Notes under the pieces: model-generated
Database searches by the model: none
Told to the model about the DNA's origin: nothing
The model's input: only the letters and a program-made list of their open reading frames with translations
Translations under genes and position numbers: made by a program
In this document: in pieces, positions 1 through 9,557 of the stretch
How the letters are laid out: the number at the start of each line of letters is the position of its first letter
Numbering within the stretch: position 1 is the first letter of the stretch
DNA from: RPQJ01 sp963778185
GTDB lineage: Bacteria > Pseudomonadota > Gammaproteobacteria > Steroidobacterales > Steroidobacteraceae
NCBI GenBank assembly: GCA_963778185.1
Contig: CAVZTF010000003.1
Coordinates: 124,001-188,000 of the forward strand
Direction: 5' to 3'
DNA length: 64,000 bases

Positions 1-17
1 ACGACCACGATCTTCAC
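1..17 (-). CDS. trmD: tRNA (guanine-N1)-methyltransferase TrmD, first codons only
   Basis: Only the first five codons and part of a sixth are inside the window (GTG start, reading M-K-I-V-V). A GAGGGGG ribosome-binding site lies at 24-29, seven bases or so before the GTG. The position immediately after rimM in a rpsP-rimM order, plus the hydrophobic start typical of TrmD, support the call. TrmD methylates G37 of tRNAs that read CUN, CCN and CGG codons. The assignment rests mainly on gene order because so little protein is visible. Confidence 0.6.
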
Positions 18-34
18 GCTACGCCCCCTCAGGC

Positions 35-556
35 TCAATCGTCCGGGTGCCAGTCCAGTGTGACGCGGCCCGATTCGAGGTCCACGGCCACCAGCCTCTG
101 CGGCACCAGTGGCACCAGCCGCTCCCGGTCGCCCTTGAGCACCAGCACCGGATGTGCCGGAAGCTCCAGGATCTCGTCGATGCGTCCCAGCGGCGCTCCC
201 GCCGCGTTGACGGCCTCGAGCCCCAGCAGGTCGTGCCAGTAGTACTCGCCAGGCGCCGTCGGTGGCAGCTCGTCGCGACCGACCTGCACCTCCGTCCCCG
301 TGAGCCCCTGGGCCTGCTCCCGCGTCGTCACGCCCTCGAGCTGCACGGCCAGGGCCCGTCCGGCCCGCTTCCAGTCGAGAACCGCCCGGCGCTCGGACCG
401 GCCGGCGCGGACGAGCTCCCAGCTCGGAAAATCCACTATGCCCTCGGACGGATCGGTGTACGACGTCACCTTGACCCATCCGCGCACCCCGAACGGGGCG
501 CCGACCCGGCCGAGCACCACCGCGGTCCCGTCTTTTCCGGGACGCTCCGGGCTCAT
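35..556 (-). CDS. rimM: Ribosome maturation factor RimM
   Basis: A 173-residue protein of normal RimM length. RimM binds ribosomal protein S19 in the 30S head and assists late 16S rRNA processing. The N-terminal barrel carries the expected VVLGRVGAPFGVRGWVKV segment near residue 14, and the C-terminal PRC-like barrel contains the GEYYWHDLLGLEA segment. The frame is open upstream to 706, but that extension is low-complexity and overlaps rpsP, so the ATG at 556 (M-S-P-E-R-P) is taken as the start. It lies 16 bases after rpsP and is followed by trmD, the classical operon order. Confidence 0.95.
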   Translation of the reverse strand: MSPERPGKDGTAVVLGRVGAPFGVRGWVKVTSYTDPSEGIVDFPSWELVRAGRSERRAVLDWKRAGRALAVQLEGVTTREQAQGLTGTEVQVGRDELPPTAPGEYYWHDLLGLEAVNAAGAPLGRIDEILELPAHPVLVLKGDRERLVPLVPQRLVAVDLESGRVTLDWHPDD

Positions 557-572
557 GCCGTCGGCCGCCCGC

Positions 573-833
573 TCAGGCCGCCGCCGCGGCCCTGGTCTTG
601 CGGTAGCTCTTGAGCAGCTGCGCGACGCGCTCGGAAGGCTGGGCGCCGCGCGCGACCCAGTGGTCGATGCGCTCGAGGTCGAGGCGGACCTCCTCGCTGG
701 CGCCACGCGCCACGGGATTGTAGAAACCCACCTGCTCGAGCGAGCCGCCCACGCTGCGGCGGCTGTCGGTCACCACGACGTGGTAGAAGGGTTCCTTCTT
801 GCCACCGCGGCGCATCAATCGGATCGTCACCAT
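573..833 (-). CDS. rpsP: 30S ribosomal protein S16
   Basis: An 86-residue protein opening with MVTIRLMRRGGKKEPFYHVV, the diagnostic S16 N-terminus, followed by the GFYNPVA segment. S16 binds 16S rRNA in the body of the small subunit. It ends in an alanine-rich tail. It is the first gene of rpsP-rimM-trmD, transcribed leftwards from the short gap after ffh, where a good -10 element is visible. Confidence 0.97.
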   Translation of the reverse strand: MVTIRLMRRGGKKEPFYHVVVTDSRRSVGGSLEQVGFYNPVARGASEEVRLDLERIDHWVARGAQPSERVAQLLKSYRKTRAAAAA

Positions 834-898
834 CTTCTGGCTATGCCTCTGTTGGGGCGGCAGGCGCCGCCAGGCGCCCGGTCAAAAAAGAGCCGCGA

Positions 899-904
899 AC
901 TATA
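899..904 (-). promoter_or_regulatory. Putative -10 element for rpsP-rimM-trmD
   Basis: On the minus strand the gap between ffh and rpsP contains TATAGT at 904-899, about 65 bases before the rpsP start, followed by a GC-rich discriminator (TCGCGGC) typical of growth-regulated promoters. The -35 region (TTTCTT with a 17-base spacer) is weak, so this is a plausible but unproven sigma70 promoter. The transcribed leader contains a GGCGCC-rich inverted repeat. Confidence 0.4.
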
Positions 905-941
905 CCGAAAACGCCAGCGAAAAGAAATGCTTGTGGAAGGC

Positions 942-2297
942 TCAGGACAGGCCGGGCGGAAGACGGCCACCCATGGCCCGCATCATGCGCCCGAGCCCGC
1001 CCTTCCCCATGCCCTTCATCATCTTCTGCATCTGCATGAAGCTCTTCAGCAGCCGGTTGACGTCGGACACGTGGGTGCCGGAGCCGGTCGCGATGCGCCG
1101 CCGGCGCGACCCGTCGATGACCTTGGGGAAACGGCGTTCACCCGGGGTCATGGAGCAGATGATCGCGATCTGGCGCCTGATCTCGTGCTCGTTGCCCTGC
1201 GGCAGCGCCCCCGCCTTGGCTGCGAGGTGGGCCGGCAGCTTGTCCATCAGGGCCGCCATGCCGCCCATGCCTTCGAGCTGGCGGAGCTGCGCGAGCAGGT
1301 CCTCCAAGCTGAAATCCTTGCCCCTGGCGAGCTTGCGGGCGAGCTTTTCCGCCTCCTCGCGGTCGACCTTGCGGGTGACCTCCTCGACCAGGCTCAGCAC
1401 GTCGCCCATGCCGAGGATGCGCGAGGCCATGCGCTCGGGTTGGAAGACCTCGAGCGCCTCGGGCTTTTCACCGACGCCCAGGAACAGGATCGGGCGCCCG
1501 GTCACGTGCCGCACGGACAGCGCGGCGCCGCCTCGGGCATCGCCGTCCGCCTTGGTGAGCACGATGCCGGTGAGATCGAGCGCGGCACCGAAGGCACGGG
1601 CCGCGTTGACCGCGTCCTGGCCGGCCATGCTGTCCACGACGAACAGGGTCTCGATCGGCCGCAGGGCCGTACCGACCTCGCGCACCTCCCGCATCATTTC
1701 CTCGTCGACGTGCAACCGTCCCGCGGTGTCGACCAGCAGCACGTCGTACAGCCCCCGGCGAGCCTCCTCGAGCGCCGCGCCGGCGATGGCGACCGGCGGC
1801 CGGGAGGGATCGGCAGGCGCCACGTCGATGCCGAGCTGCTGGCCGAGCCGCTCGAGCTGCAGCATGGCCGCGGGACGGTAGACATCGGTCGAAACCATCA
1901 GCACGCGCTTGCGCTCACGGTCCTTGAGCCACAACGCGATCTTCGCCGCGGTCGTCGTCTTGCCCGCACCCTGCAGGCCGGCGAGCAGGATCACCGCGGG
2001 CGGCTGCGTGCGCAGGTTGATCGGCCGCACGCCCTCGCCGATGACCCGCACCAGCTCCTCGTGGATGACGCGGATCAGGGCCTGGCCGGGCGTCAGGCTC
2101 CTGTGGATCTCCAGGCCGACGGCACGCGCCTTCACCGCGTCGATGAACTGCTTGACGACCGGCAGGGCGACGTCCGCCTCGAGCAGGGCCATGCGCACCT
2201 GGCGCAGGGTGTCGCCGATGTTGTCCTCGGTCAGTCTGCCGCGACCGCGCAGGCCCTCGACTACGGCGGCGAGGCGGGACGAGAGCTTGTCGAACAC
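942..2297 (-). CDS. ffh: Signal recognition particle protein Ffh
   Basis: The SRP54-type GTPase that binds 4.5S RNA and signal sequences and delivers ribosomes to FtsY at the inner membrane. The 451-residue product has an N domain, a G domain with the P-loop GLQGAGKTT, the DTAGRL and TKADGD motifs, and a Met-rich M domain ending GKGGLGRMMRAMGG. The GTG at 2297 (M-F-D-K-L) is preferred over the ORF limit at 2336: it matches the usual MFDNL-type start and has GAGG at a proper distance. It is divergent from the ypjD-like gene, as in many gammaproteobacteria. Confidence 0.95.
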   Translation of the reverse strand: MFDKLSSRLAAVVEGLRGRGRLTEDNIGDTLRQVRMALLEADVALPVVKQFIDAVKARAVGLEIHRSLTPGQALIRVIHEELVRVIGEGVRPINLRTQPPAVILLAGLQGAGKTTTAAKIALWLKDRERKRVLMVSTDVYRPAAMLQLERLGQQLGIDVAPADPSRPPVAIAGAALEEARRGLYDVLLVDTAGRLHVDEEMMREVREVGTALRPIETLFVVDSMAGQDAVNAARAFGAALDLTGIVLTKADGDARGGAALSVRHVTGRPILFLGVGEKPEALEVFQPERMASRILGMGDVLSLVEEVTRKVDREEAEKLARKLARGKDFSLEDLLAQLRQLEGMGGMAALMDKLPAHLAAKAGALPQGNEHEIRRQIAIICSMTPGERRFPKVIDGSRRRRIATGSGTHVSDVNRLLKSFMQMQKMMKGMGKGGLGRMMRAMGGRLPPGLS

Positions 2298-2338
2298 GGG
2301 GAACCTCGGCGCGGGCGGTTGCGGCCCGGGAAACACGG

Positions 2339-2344
2339 ATTATA
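2339..2344 (-). promoter_or_regulatory. Putative -10 element for ffh
   Basis: A perfect TATAAT on the minus strand, about 41 bases upstream of the ffh GTG, in the short divergent gap between ffh and the cytochrome-assembly-like gene. No good -35 hexamer is seen 16-18 bases upstream, so the call rests on the -10 and its location. Confidence 0.4.
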
Positions 2345-2398
2345 GGCGGCGGGTGTGACCCGCGCCTCCTCACGATGCCGACGATGTGACATCATTCA

Positions 2399-3238
2399 GT
2401 GCTCCACCCAGCCACGCCGGATCCGCGCTTGCTCCTGACACTGATCGCCGTAGCCTGCTACGTGTTCGCAGCCCTCGGGCTCGGCATGGCCGCCTACCGG
2501 GGCGATACGCTCCACGGGCGCGGCCGTCGCATCGCGGCGGTCGCCATCGCCGCCGTGGGCGCCGTGGTCCATGCGGCCGCCCTGATGGACGAGCGCCGGC
2601 TCGATCCGCAGGCCGCCCTCTCGCTCGGCGACACGGCCGCCATCGTGAGCCTCGTCATCGCGATCACCGCCCTGCTCATGGCGTTCCGGCCGCAACGACG
2701 CGGCATGGCTGCCCTCCTGTTCGGCATCGCCGCCGCGCTCGAAGCGGCGTTCTCGGAAGGGGCGCGGGAATTCTCCATCGGCCAGCCCGGCTGGGAACTC
2801 GCCTTCCACGTCGCGGTGGCCACCACCGCCTTCGCATTCGTCACCATCGGCGCCGCGCTCGCGGTCGCGCAGGTGGTCGTCGCCCGCAAGCTGCGCAGCC
2901 GCCGGCCGCTCGGCTGGCTCAAGATCCTCACGCCGCTCGAGTCGCTGGAGTCCGGATGCTTCCAGAGCATCCTCGCAGGCTTCGCGCTGCTGACCCTGGC
3001 TCTCGTCAGCGGCGCCTATTTCATCGAGAACCTGTTCGCGCAGCACCTCGTGCACAAGGTCGTGCTCGCGATGATCGCCTGGGTCGTCTTCGCCGTGCTG
3101 CTGCTGGGGCGCTGGCGTTTCGGCTGGCGCGGCCGCAAGGCGCTGCGCTGGACCATCGCCGGCTACGTGCTGCTCGGCCTGTCCTATTTCGGCAGCAAGC
3201 TGGTGCTGGAGAACGTGCTGGGCAAGCACTGGGGCTGA
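2399..3238 (+). CDS. ypjD: CcsA/YpjD-family inner membrane protein
   Basis: A 279-residue polytopic membrane protein with about eight hydrophobic segments, resembling YpjD, a member of the CcmC/CcsA cytochrome c assembly superfamily. In E. coli, ypjD sits between ffh and the CorB-like gene yfjD, the arrangement seen here. A role in divalent-cation handling with CorB has been proposed for the family; haem export is not implied. The start is a GTG (M-L-H-P). It ends six bases before the corB-like start, so the two are probably co-transcribed. Confidence 0.85.
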   Translation: MLHPATPDPRLLLTLIAVACYVFAALGLGMAAYRGDTLHGRGRRIAAVAIAAVGAVVHAAALMDERRLDPQAALSLGDTAAIVSLVIAITALLMAFRPQRRGMAALLFGIAAALEAAFSEGAREFSIGQPGWELAFHVAVATTAFAFVTIGAALAVAQVVVARKLRSRRPLGWLKILTPLESLESGCFQSILAGFALLTLALVSGAYFIENLFAQHLVHKVVLAMIAWVVFAVLLLGRWRFGWRGRKALRWTIAGYVLLGLSYFGSKLVLENVLGKHWG

Positions 3239-3244
3239 CCGGCC

Positions 3245-4531
3245 TTGCAGGACATCCCGTTACCCTGGCTGTTCGTCGTCCTCGTCGTCCTGGTCGCGCT
3301 GTCCGCGTTCTTCTCGAGCACGGAAACGGCGCTGATGAGCATCAACCGCTACCGGCTGCGACACCGGGCGCGTGAAGGCAGCGTCGGCGCGCGAGCCGCC
3401 GAGAAGCTCCTGGCGCAACCCGACCGCCTGATCGGGATGATCCTGATCTGCAACAACTTCGTGAACGCCGCGGCGGCCGCGATCGTCACCATCATCTGCC
3501 TGTCCCTGGGCGGCGAGTCGTACGCCGCCGTAGGCGTCGGCGTGTTCACGGTCGTGCTGATCATCTTCGGCGAGGTCTCGCCCAAGACGTTCGGCGCCCT
3601 GTACCCCGAGCGGCTGGCGATCCCGGCGGCGCTGATCTACCAGGTGCTGCTCAAGGTGCTGTATCCGATCGTCTGGGCGACGAACCTGGTCACGAACGGC
3701 GTGCTGCGCCTGGTGGGGGTCACGCGCGCGAAGGCGAGCACCACGTCCCTCAGCCAGGAGGAACTGCGCACGGTGGTCGCCGAGGCGAGCACCGTCATCC
3801 CGCACCGCCACCAGCGCATGCTGATGAGCATCCTCGACCTCGAGCGCATCAACGTCGAGGACATCATGGTGCCGCGACCGGAGATCGCGGGCATCGACGC
3901 CGCGGACGAATGGGACGAGATCCTCGACCAGCTGCGCGACAGCCGGCACACCCGCATCCCGGTCTTCGAGGGCAGCCTCGACAACCTGATCGGCATCCTG
4001 CACATGAAGAAGGTGGCCCGGCTGCTCGCGCGCGGCGAGCTCGACCGCGAGCAGCTCGTGGGGCTCGCGCGCACGCGCGAGGCCTACTACGTCCCCGAGG
4101 GAACATCGCTCAACCGGCAGCTGCTCAACTTCCAGCGCCAGCGCCGGCGCGTGGCGTTCGTGGTGGACGAGTACGGCGACGTGCAGGGCCTCGTCACGCT
4201 CGAGGACCTGCTCGAGGAGATCGTGGGCGAGTTCACCTCGGACACGAGCTCGCTCCACAAGGACGTGCACCGTGAGAAGGGCGGCAGCTTCATCGTCAAC
4301 GCGGCGGCGAGCGTGCGCACCCTGAACCGCAAGATGGGCTGGTCGCTGCCGACCAGCGGCCCGCGCACGCTGAACGGCCTCATCGTGGAGTACCTCGAGA
4401 ACATACCCGAGGCCGGCACCAGCCTGCGTGTCAATGACTACGCGATCGACATCCTGCAGACCGGCGACAACGCCGTGAAGACGGTGCGCCTGAAGCCAAT
4501 CGAACCTCCGACGGGCGGGGCCGTGGCCGGG

Positions 4532-4549
<18 letters not shown>
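3245..4549 (+). CDS. corB: CNNM/CorB-type transporter with CBS domains
   Basis: A 434-residue protein of the HlyC/CorC (CNNM) family. It has an N-terminal DUF21 membrane domain of three or four helices (residues about 1-180), opening with the conserved FFSSTETALMSINRYRL-type segment, then a CBS pair (about 195-330, including VDEYGDVQGLVTLEDLLEEI) and a C-terminal CorC_HlyC domain. Members are implicated in Mg2+ (and Co2+) transport with Mg-ATP sensing by the CBS domains. The start appears to be TTG, six bases after the previous gene. The last 18 bases overlap the 3' end of the convergent radA. Confidence 0.9.
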
Positions 4550-5884
<1,335 letters not shown>

Positions 5885-6012
5885 GCCTCTCTGCGCCAGA
5901 CGCGGGCTTTGCCCGGGGGCCAGCGATGCTAGCACGCGGCCCGCAGCCGGCCCGGATGTGTGACGCCGCCTGCAATTCGGCGCTGGAACGCTCCGTATAC
6001 TTCCCTGCGACC

Positions 6013-6924
6013 ATGCGAGCGCCAGCGGACGATACCCTCCCGATGATGCGCACCGGCGGCCAGTCCCGGCCGGAGCCGGCGTCGCGGGACGTGCCCGCGA
6101 AACTCGGCCGCTACCAGATCCTCGGCGAGCTCGGCAAGGGCGCGATGGGGGTGGTCTACCGGGCCCGCGACCCGATGATCAACCGCGAGGTGGCGCTCAA
6201 GGCGATCCCCCTCGCGGAGGAGTTCGAGGGGGACGAGCTCGAGGACGCGCGCAGCAAGTTCTTCCGCGAAGCCGAGATGGCCGGGCGCCTGAGCCACCCT
6301 CACATCGTGACCATCTACGATGCCGGCGAGGACAACGGCACGGCCTACATCGCCATGGAACTGTTGCGGGGCGGACACCTCGTCGAGTACACGGACCCCG
6401 CGCACCTGTTCCCGCCCCTGATCGCACTCGAAATCGTGGCGCGCCTCGCCGACGCGTTGCACTATGCGCACCAGCAACACGTGGTGCACCGCGACATCAA
6501 GCCCGCCAACGTCATGTACGAACCGTCCCGCGGGGACCTGAAGATCACCGACTTCGGCATCGCGCGCCTGACGGACGCCAACCGGACCCGCACCGGCATC
6601 GTCCTCGGCACGCCCTCGTTCATGTCGCCGGAGCAGCTGCAGGGCCGCGCCGTCACGGGCAGCTCGGACCTGTTCTCGCTCGCGATCACTTTTTTCCAGC
6701 TGCTCACCGGCCAGTTGCCCTTCCGCGCGGATTCGATGCCGGCGCTGATGATCAAGATCGCGATGGAGCCGCATCCGCGGATCCGGGTGGTCCGGCCCGA
6801 CCTGCCGCCCGGACTCGACGAGTTCTTCGACCGCGCGCTCGCCAAGGATCCGGCAGCCCGGTTCGGGAGTGGCGCGGCGTTCGCGCAGGCCTTGCGCGAC
6901 ATCCGCGCGGCGGCCAGGGCCTGA
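6013..6924 (+). CDS. Hanks-type serine/threonine protein kinase (soluble)
   Basis: A 303-residue protein consisting almost only of a eukaryotic-like kinase domain. It shows the glycine loop GKGAMG (from residue 41), the ATP-anchoring Lys63 (VALK), the catalytic loop HRDIKPAN (from 159) and DFG (from 180). No transmembrane helix or sensor domain follows, so it should be cytosolic. The start is uncertain: ATG at 6013 is used, with ATG pairs at 6043/6046 as alternatives and an in-frame upstream extension to 5926. It is followed four bases later by a PP2C phosphatase and then an FHA protein, so the three are probably one reversible-phosphorylation module. Its substrate is not visible. Confidence 0.9.
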   Translation: MRAPADDTLPMMRTGGQSRPEPASRDVPAKLGRYQILGELGKGAMGVVYRARDPMINREVALKAIPLAEEFEGDELEDARSKFFREAEMAGRLSHPHIVTIYDAGEDNGTAYIAMELLRGGHLVEYTDPAHLFPPLIALEIVARLADALHYAHQQHVVHRDIKPANVMYEPSRGDLKITDFGIARLTDANRTRTGIVLGTPSFMSPEQLQGRAVTGSSDLFSLAITFFQLLTGQLPFRADSMPALMIKIAMEPHPRIRVVRPDLPPGLDEFFDRALAKDPAARFGSGAAFAQALRDIRAAARA

Positions 6925-6927
6925 CCG

Positions 6928-7752
6928 ATGGCTCTCAAGGGCAAGTTCCGCTGTGTCGGCATGAGCGACCCGGGTCGCGTGCGCGAGCACAACGAGGACA
7001 CCATCGGCACGGACCCGGACATCGGCCTCGTGGTGCTCGCCGACGGGATGGGTGGCTACAAGGCCGGCGAGGTCGCAAGCGGCATCGCGGTCCGCACGAT
7101 CATGGGCCTCGTCAAGGAAGCCGTCGAGCGCGAGGACCTCGGCATCCGCGACGAGGCGACGGGCCTCAGCCGGCCCGGAATCCTGCTGCGCGACGCGATC
7201 CAGCGCGCCAACAAGATCATCTACCAGACCGCGAAGACCCAGGCGAACTGCGAGGGCATGGGCACCACGGTCGTGGCGGGGCTCTTCTTCGACGACACCC
7301 TCACGATCGCCCACGTGGGCGACTCCCGCCTGTACCGGTTGCGCAGCGGAAAGTTCGAGCAGGTGACGCACGACCACTCGCTGCTGCAGGAGCTGGTCGC
7401 ACGGGGCTTCTATACGCCCGAGGAGGCCCAGCGCGCGGCGGCGAAGAACTACGTCACACGGGCGCTGGGCGTCGAGCCCGCCGTGGACGTGGAACTGACC
7501 GAGGTACCGGTCGAAAAGGACGACCTGTTCCTACTTTGTTCGGACGGCTTGTCGGACATGGTCGAGGACGAGGATATTCAGTTAACGATCAGTACCTTTG
7601 GTGTTAATCTTGAAACGCTGGCGAAGCAACTGGTATTGCTGGCGAACGACAATGGGGGGCGCGACAACGTGTCGATCGTGCTGCTCAGGGTGCTGGAGGG
7701 TTTTCCCGCCCACCGCGGCATGATGGACCGATTGCTCGGGCTGTTCGGCTAA
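6928..7752 (+). CDS. PP2C-family protein phosphatase
   Basis: A 274-residue metal-dependent Ser/Thr phosphatase of the PppA/PrpC/Stp type. The metal-binding and catalytic motifs are in order: RVREHNEDT near residue 18, VLADGMGGYKAG near 36, GMGTTVV, AHVGDSRLYRL, LLCSDGLSDMV and the terminal GGRDNVSIVL. It begins three bases after the kinase stop and should reverse that kinase's phosphorylations. An AT-richer patch around 7570-7620 (Val/Asn/Leu codons) stands out from the otherwise GC-rich codon use but does not disturb the frame. Confidence 0.95.
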   Translation: MALKGKFRCVGMSDPGRVREHNEDTIGTDPDIGLVVLADGMGGYKAGEVASGIAVRTIMGLVKEAVEREDLGIRDEATGLSRPGILLRDAIQRANKIIYQTAKTQANCEGMGTTVVAGLFFDDTLTIAHVGDSRLYRLRSGKFEQVTHDHSLLQELVARGFYTPEEAQRAAAKNYVTRALGVEPAVDVELTEVPVEKDDLFLLCSDGLSDMVEDEDIQLTISTFGVNLETLAKQLVLLANDNGGRDNVSIVLLRVLEGFPAHRGMMDRLLGLFG

Positions 7753-7770
7753 CACAACGCAGGATCACGC

Positions 7771-8454
7771 ATGGCCAGGCTGGTACTGAGTCTCGACGGG
7801 CAGACGCTCGCCGAGTACAACATGAGCAAGGAGCGCTACACGGTCGGGCGCCTCCCGGACAACGACATCCGCATCGACAATGCGGCGGTGAGCGGCCATC
7901 ACGCGCTCATCATCAACATCCTGAACGACTCGTTCCTCGAGGACCTGAACAGCACCAACGGCACGTACGTCAACGGCAAGATCATCAAGAAGCACGCGCT
8001 GCAGCACGGCGACGTGATCACCGTCGGCCACCACGCGCTGCGCTTCATCGACGGCGAGGCCGAGGAACCGGCCGATGAGTTCGAGAAGACGATGGTGATC
8101 GGCCCGCGCGAGGCGGCGAGGCTGAAGGTCCCGCCGGCACAGGCCCCCGCCGCGCAGGCGTCGGGCTTCGGAAACGGCACCCTGCCCAAGGCGCGACTGC
8201 AGGTGCTCTCCGGCCAGTTTGCCGGGCGCGAGCTCGAGCTGGTGAAGACGCTGACGACGCTCGGGCGCCCCGGCGTGCAGGTCGCGGCCATCACGCGGCG
8301 CGCTGACGGCTATTACGTAATCCACGTCGAGAGCGGCAAGGAAGGCGACTATCCGCTGGTGAACGGCACCCCGATCGGCCCGCAGGCCCGCAAGCTTCAC
8401 GACAACGACGTGATGCAGCTGGCCGGCGTGAAGATGGGGTTCTTCGAGAACTAG
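7771..8454 (+). CDS. FHA-domain protein with two FHA-like modules
   Basis: A 227-residue protein. Residues about 20-95 form a clear FHA phosphothreonine-binding domain (YTVGRLPDNDIRID, then SGHHA, then LNSTNGTYVNG). A second, more degenerate FHA-like fold occupies about 150-225 (TLGRPGVQVAAI, YYVIHVESG, PLVNGTPIG). No membrane segment is present. As the third gene of the kinase-phosphatase-FHA trio it probably reads out phosphorylation by the kinase. Its last four bases overlap the 3' end of the convergent alr gene. Confidence 0.9.
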   Translation: MARLVLSLDGQTLAEYNMSKERYTVGRLPDNDIRIDNAAVSGHHALIINILNDSFLEDLNSTNGTYVNGKIIKKHALQHGDVITVGHHALRFIDGEAEEPADEFEKTMVIGPREAARLKVPPAQAPAAQASGFGNGTLPKARLQVLSGQFAGRELELVKTLTTLGRPGVQVAAITRRADGYYVIHVESGKEGDYPLVNGTPIGPQARKLHDNDVMQLAGVKMGFFEN

Positions 8455-9527
8455 CGCAGCTCGTGCTGCACCCGCTGGCTCACCCCGCAGACCAGTTCGT
8501 AGGGGATGGTGCCGGCGTGACGCGCCACCTCTTCCACCGGCACGTCATCGCCCCAGAGGACGACCGGGTCGCCGGTCGCGACCGCCGGCAGATCGGTGAC
8601 GTCCGCCGTCACCATGTCCATAGAGACGCGCCCGATCAGCGGCGCACGGCGGCCGTTCACGAGGACCGGGGCGCCTGACGGCATGCTGCGCGGGTATCCG
8701 TCGCCGTAACCCGCCGCAATCACCGCCATGCGGGTGTCCCGCTCCGCGCGCCAGGTACCGCCATAACCGACGGTCTCGCCGGGCCGCACGATCTTCACCG
8801 CGATGACCTCGGTCTGCAGCGACATGACCGGCCGCAGGCCGAGCTCTGCGCCAATGCCGCTCGGGAACGGCGAGACGCCGTAGAGCAACAGGCCCGGCCG
8901 CACCCAGTCCGCACGCGAGTCGGGCCACGCCAGGATGCCGGCGGAATTGGCGATGCTGCGGGCACCCGGGACACCCGCGGTCGCCGCGGCGAACGCACGC
9001 AGCTGTTCCGGGGTCTTCGCGTCTTCCTGCTCGTCCGCGTTCGCGAGATGGGTCACCAGCGTCGGGTCGGCCGACACGTTCGCGATGCGCGTGAGCCGCC
9101 GATACGCGTCGGCAAACTGCTCGACGCGGAAACCGAGCCGGTTCATGCCGCTGTCCACCTTGATCCAGGCCGACACGGCCTGCGAGCCGTCGCGACCCTC
9201 GAGCAACTGCAGCTGCTCGAAGCTGTGGATCATCAGGTCGAAGCGCTGCTGCGCGGCGATTGCGAGCTGGTCCGCGCTGAACACCCCTTCGAGAAGCAGG
9301 ATCCTGTTGGCGAGGCCCGCCGCGCGCAGCGCGAGCCCCTCCTCGAGGCGCGCCACGGCAAATCCGTCCGCCTCGGCCAGTGCCTTGGCGACCGGAACGA
9401 CGCTGTGGCCGTACCCGTTGGCCTTGACCACCGCCATCACGCGGGAGGCAGGCGCCGTCGAGCGGACCCGCGCGAGGTTATGCCGCAGGGCGGCGGCATC
9501 GACGATGGCGCGGATCAGTGTCTTCAC
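8451..9527 (-). CDS. alr: Alanine racemase
   Basis: A 358-residue, PLP-dependent fold-III racemase that makes D-alanine for peptidoglycan. The PLP lysine is Lys35 in VVKANGYGHS, and the second catalytic base is the tyrosine in AAGYGDGYPR. The start is GTG at 9527. It lies directly downstream of dnaB, the usual rplI-dnaB-alr order, and its 3' end overlaps the convergent FHA gene by four bases. Confidence 0.96.
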   Translation of the reverse strand: MKTLIRAIVDAAALRHNLARVRSTAPASRVMAVVKANGYGHSVVPVAKALAEADGFAVARLEEGLALRAAGLANRILLLEGVFSADQLAIAAQQRFDLMIHSFEQLQLLEGRDGSQAVSAWIKVDSGMNRLGFRVEQFADAYRRLTRIANVSADPTLVTHLANADEQEDAKTPEQLRAFAAATAGVPGARSIANSAGILAWPDSRADWVRPGLLLYGVSPFPSGIGAELGLRPVMSLQTEVIAVKIVRPGETVGYGGTWRAERDTRMAVIAAGYGDGYPRSMPSGAPVLVNGRRAPLIGRVSMDMVTADVTDLPAVATGDPVVLWGDDVPVEEVARHAGTIPYELVCGVSQRVQHELR

Positions 9528-9557
9528 GTGGAACCCGGGTGATTGCCGCGAGCTGCT

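Noticed and set aside
300..2345. 681-residue open frame on the plus strand across rimM, rpsP and ffh
   Set aside because: It is antisense to three conserved genes, rich in Arg/His/Ala as expected of a GC-rich shadow frame, and matches no family.
6013..8454. Kinase/phosphatase/FHA genes as part of a type VI secretion locus
   Set aside because: No Tss/Hcp/VgrG-type gene is present on either side; flanks are radA and alr.
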